The notes under the pieces were generated by a model that was not told the DNA's origin, did not search any database, and saw only the letters and a program-made list of their open reading frames with translations. From contig JAQFVV010012398.1 of assembly GCA_028023455.1 (NCBI GenBank), positions 8,766,682 through 8,830,681 on the forward strand: DNA of 64,000 nucleotides, read 5' to 3'. The translations under genes were made by a program, and so were the position numbers. Source of the stretch: Epiperipatus broadwayi. Taxonomy: Eukaryota; Onychophora; Udeonychophora; Euonychophora; Peripatidae. Every line of letters starts with the position of its first letter. Positions within the stretch are counted from its first letter, which is position 1. Positions 60,111-64,000 of this stretch are shown here, piece after piece.

Positions 60111-63080
60111 TTTGGAAAATTATCATTTCTCAAAATAGAGCTTGGTATTAGGTTATCCTATATATACACATTCATAATAGTTTAAAACCATATTATCTTT
60201 TATAAATTTTGTTTTGTATACATTTTGTTTGCTCTTCATGTGCGTATGTGTTCATGTAGCTGAGAGAGATGGTCTTAGAAAGTTAGAGTGAAAAGGATAG
60301 GTAAATAAGCCAATAATAGGGCTACAGAGATACTTATTGTCAATTTACAATCATTAGTTCTTTCATATAAACCAAATGGTGAGAGTTTGAGTTGATCCAG
60401 TGAGATAGCGATAAATTGTATAATATGTCTAGGCCAAGGTATTTTTAATTGGATGGAGATCTCAAGAACCACCTTGTATTTCCACCAATGCATAGAAGGG
60501 GCTGCCATCATATTCCCACAGGTGAGAATAAACATTCAAAGGTTATATTGAAAAATAGCATATGTAAAGGAAATCAGGAGTAGAGGTAAGAAAAAAGAAT
60601 GGCAAAAAAGATTGTCTCTCTTGGATACATCATTACATAGGCTATTACAAAATTTCATAAAAGTTTGATTTGATAATTTTACTTATGAGTATGTCTGCAT
60701 TTATAAATTAGGTATTAAAGATGGGGCTTGTGTTATTGGGGATTCAGTACAGCACTTAAGTGTTTGAGGGTTTGAGTGTCATAAATGAATAAAAACTAGG
60801 ATTTGGGTAAGATCACAAAATGGATTCAGGCAAACTTAATTCTCAGCTATCTACCTCTGGTGCTCTGTAGCACCTATTAATATCCTACAGTTTAGTAAGC
60901 TTTGATGTACCAGTCATTATGTACTGTGATAATATACACTTATATTTTCTCTAATCATATGAAGAGATCTGAAAAAGACAAATGATTTTTTACAAGATGC
61001 ATTTCATAATAAACCTGCACTCATTAGTTTGTTCAGATCACAACATCTCACATGTCTTTATTATACTTGCTCAGTATTTGTCCATATAAAATTTAATACA
61101 ATTTATTATTAAGATCCCAAACTTAGTGCACATGCAGACCAATAAATATTTTAATATTATTGAAGATATGCAAGAAGTTATGATATAGTCAACTGATAGG
61201 TGCTGGTTTAAAATGAAATACATTTTGAGATGTCATTTACCTTTTTCAGATGTTTTTATAAAGTTATGAAGATATTATTACTCATGGAAAAAAAATGGAA
61301 TGAATTTGAATTAATTATTTCACCAAGTTGCATTTAATAATAATATATTCATTTTCAATTGAAAAATCCAATAATATCTAGTCTTAAAAATGATTAATAA
61401 TAATTATTAAGTTATTTATCTGGGAGATTGCTATTATAGTTGTGTCTGCAGGAAGTTCATATTCTCACTAAACTATATTATAGAGGTAATTTTTAAAAGA
61501 ATAAATAAATTCTCTTATATTTAATCAGAGATTAGCTGTTGATTTGGTTGTTTTATTGGGAATTTTTATATAAAATATAATAACAAAGTATATATGTTTT
61601 AAAATTGTTAGAGCTGTTCATATTTTTAAAAGAATAAATGTATGGTAGAGATTTTAATTTGACTGTATGTAGTGAGTTAATATTAGTTTAACAGATATTT
61701 GTAATATTTATACATATAATTTCATTTGGAGATATACATTCATCATATATGTAGGTCTAATTGCTAAAAAATAGTGACTGTATGTATTATAATGCTAATG
61801 AGATATATGTTCTAAAACACATATGTCTGCATTACATGTGTTAAAATAACTAAATAAATTATCAAAAGAAAATTGAATAAACAAAAATAGTCAAAAAATA
61901 ATATGTTTAAGAAGTAGATTTTGAAAATGTAATTTTGTAAAATTAAAAGATTGTGTTATATTGTTATTTTAAAGTAGAATAAAACTTTATTAAGAGTAGG
62001 ATGAGAAAAAGAATTACGAGAAATAAAAATTTAAAAACACATTCTCTCTTCTTTTTATAAATTAAAATAAATTAAAAGAATAAATGTCTTGAAATTAATC
62101 TTTGTGAAAAATCTAAAATAAAAAATAATTAATTAGTGAAAGAAAACTTTTGGAATATAAGTAAGATTCCTGATAATGAAATTAATAATTGAATTAATTA
62201 TAAACTAAATAAACTATTTCATTGACATGAATGTGATAAAATAGTAGATTAATTGACAAAAAGGATTAGATTTTAAAAAGTGTAAAAATTCATTAAAATA
62301 GATTTAAATTATGATAAAAATTAAAGCTATAATAAGGAAAAGAACAGTGGGAGATGAAAAGTATAAAAGTCACAGCTATGTATTGTTAAAGAGTTGATAT
62401 TAATATTCTTTTTTGAGATTCACTTTGAGATTCATAGAGATTCAGTCAGACATCCAGAGATTTAGATTCAGAAATTTAAGTGCAATAATGAACCAGACAT
62501 TACTGCTGCAGATAACATCAATGTCAAAGCTGCAGAACTAGCAACATGCATTGCTAGAAAGCTGTATGAGTTTTGACTGTTAGAAAATATTGTTAAATAA
62601 ATAATAGTCTGATAATAATTAAATACTAATGTATCAAAAATAAACAGTAGCTTGTTAAAATAAATCAATACAGGTGCTGCTAAAGTGCACTCAAAGTTGC
62701 CCAAAAAGCTATTTAAAAAATTGATAAATGTATTAAATGAGGGGACCCAATACAAATGCTGTCCAATGTGGGAGCCAAAGTGCCCTTAATGATGCAGCAT
62801 AATTAAAAATTAAAATTAAAAAAGCCCAAAAATAAAAAATTAAAATAAATGCTAAATTGCATATTGAATAAAAATTAAATCAGTGAGTAGTATGAGAAGA
62901 GAAGTAGACTAAGGCAAACAAATTATAATATTAAGAATAAAAAAAATATAAAATAAAAACAATAAGATATGTAATGTAAATAAAAAGGAGAGAGAAGAGA
63001 AATAATAGAAAGATAAATAATGTTATTGGGGGTTGTTTATAGTCATGTGGGAATTAGAGAGGACTAAGGGGGTTTTTGAG
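60111..63080. other. AT-rich stretch with no assignable gene
   Basis: A minus-strand open frame at 60275-60535 (86 codons, with MMAAPSMHWWKYKVVLEISI) is less AT-rich than its surroundings but matches no motif known to me. At 62480-62570 (+) ITAADNINVKAAELATCIAR then KLYEF reads like a degraded protein-coding scrap, continued after stops by KVHSKLPKKLFKKLINVLNE (62676-62735) and a CCPMW-x-PKC segment. This may be a retroelement ORF relic. The family was not identified. Confidence 0.3.
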
Positions 63081-63089
63081 TTAGTCAAA

Positions 63090-63780
63090 TTCTTTATTCA
63101 ATATAAAATAGTTTAAAATAATGAAGATAAAGAAACAGGAAGTAACCAATAAAATAGAAAAAAGTAACATAAAAGAAAAAATTATCAAGTCATTTGAGAA
63201 AAAGTTTGAGAAATACGCAGAAATATTCAACAAACAAATAGAATGGTTAATACAGAAAGTGGTGCGAGCCTGACTAGAAGATGGGAAAATAAAAGTAAGT
63301 ATGAAAATGAGTATAAAGCAGTTAAAAGATAAATTAGATAAAAGAGAAAATAAATAGGAAAGCACAAATAAGTACACACAATTAAATAGCTAGAATACAG
63401 TAAATAAACCTCAAACAGAAAATACGTCTAACTCAGAAATTCAGGCAGAAACAAAAAATATTACTGACTCAAATGATAATCTTGAATCTGAAAATAAAGA
63501 TATATAAAAAATAAAACATAATGAAAAGGAAGTTTTTAAAAAAGAAAAAATGATAGGTAACATAAAATTATGCTCAAATAGTGAAGACAATCATAGGAAG
63601 GAAAAGACAGATAAAATACCAGAAAGGATGTCCATAATTAAATTTTGCTTACAGACCAATCTTAAACCGGAGATGATACTAGAAGCAGAAAGTAAAACAA
63701 AGTTTAAAATAAAAAAACTAAAAAATGCAAGCAAGAAACAAACAAAATGGAGAAAGAAACCTATATCATAAAATTAGAAG
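63090..63780 (+). pseudogene. Lys/Glu-rich LINE ORF1-like relic
   Basis: Frames with few stops: EKIIKSFEKKFEKYAEIFNK (63177-63236), then an Asn/Glu-rich linker, then an open 73-codon frame at 63550-63771 (SIIKFCLQTNLKPEMILEAE...KIKKLKNASKKQTKWRKK). The pattern is coiled coil, acidic linker, basic end, resembling the relic at 41.9-43.3 kb. There is no RRM or zinc knuckle, so the assignment rests on composition and order. The window ends soon after; the rest of the element may lie beyond it. Confidence 0.4.
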
Positions 63781-64000
63781 AAAAAAACAACCACCTGATA
63801 AAGGTTAGAGGGGTTTGGGGGTTTATATTAACTGGATGGACTCTTAGGAGAAAAAAAGTTTATTGTACATTGATTAGGAGAATATAAATAAAATTAAGTA
63901 AATAAAAAAAAATCAAATGATTTTTTATTGAGAGTCAATAATGGAAAGAATACAAAATAAATAAAATAAAATGTTTTTTTTTTGTTTTAACAGTTAATAA

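Overview
The window looks like AT-rich, repeat-dominated intergenic DNA from an invertebrate animal. Reasons: GT-AG introns in the one intact gene, an AATAAA polyadenylation signal, non-LTR and Penelope-like retroelements, hAT transposons, a tRNA-derived SINE and long runs of A/T simple sequence. Nothing identifies the phylum; an arthropod or mollusc is plausible but not shown. No bacterial operon, rRNA or CRISPR array is present. Most open frames are short chance frames in AT-rich DNA.

Only one intact protein gene is supported: a three-coding-exon gene (3114-4883, +) for a 225-residue secreted protein rich in Gly-Tyr-Gly-Ala-Pro repeats, with a 30-bp tandem expansion and a polyA signal at 5174. 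Its upstream acceptor at 3088 implies at least one non-coding 5' exon further left.

The rest is a graveyard of mobile elements. Region by region: (a) 0.7 kb, a reversed LINE tail; (b) 8.3-9.9 kb, an unclassified repeat with AAT-rich ends; (c) 10.4-11.6 kb, a less AT-rich unassigned segment; (d) 12.4-14.3 kb, a nearly 2-kb imperfect palindrome with an A run at its apex; (e) 15.8-17.6 kb, three palindromic MITE-like elements and a dispersed repeat; (f) 17.9-18.8 kb, the 3' end of a LINE with an open zinc-binding C-terminus; (g) 21.5-26.1 kb, fold-back and compound inverted repeats; (h) 24.6-28.2, 30.3-32.7 and 47.3-49.6 kb, three decayed copies of one LINE family with APE endonuclease and reverse transcriptase, plus a reversed relative at 33 kb; (i) 36-37.5 kb, hAT transposase fragments, a second LINE type and a tRNA-Val-like SINE with target-site duplications; (j) 41.9-43.3 kb, a LINE ORF1-like coiled-coil relic; (k) 43.7-50.5 kb, fold-back elements and a 1.8-kb inverted repeat; (l) 50.5-51.0 and 56.3-60.1 kb, Penelope-like elements; (m) 53.2-55.6 kb, a reversed LINE split by a 510-bp hAT MITE; (n) 63 kb, a Lys-rich LINE ORF1-like relic.

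The most interesting signals are in the Penelope-like elements. One element lies head-to-head with an inverted 5'-truncated copy, and their tails carry a composite module: a tRNA-like Pol III box region followed by a hammerhead-ribozyme-like core whose stem II is kept by compensatory changes in four copies. The second theme is the unusual density of palindromes, several of which carry target-site duplications or have captured LINE sequence.
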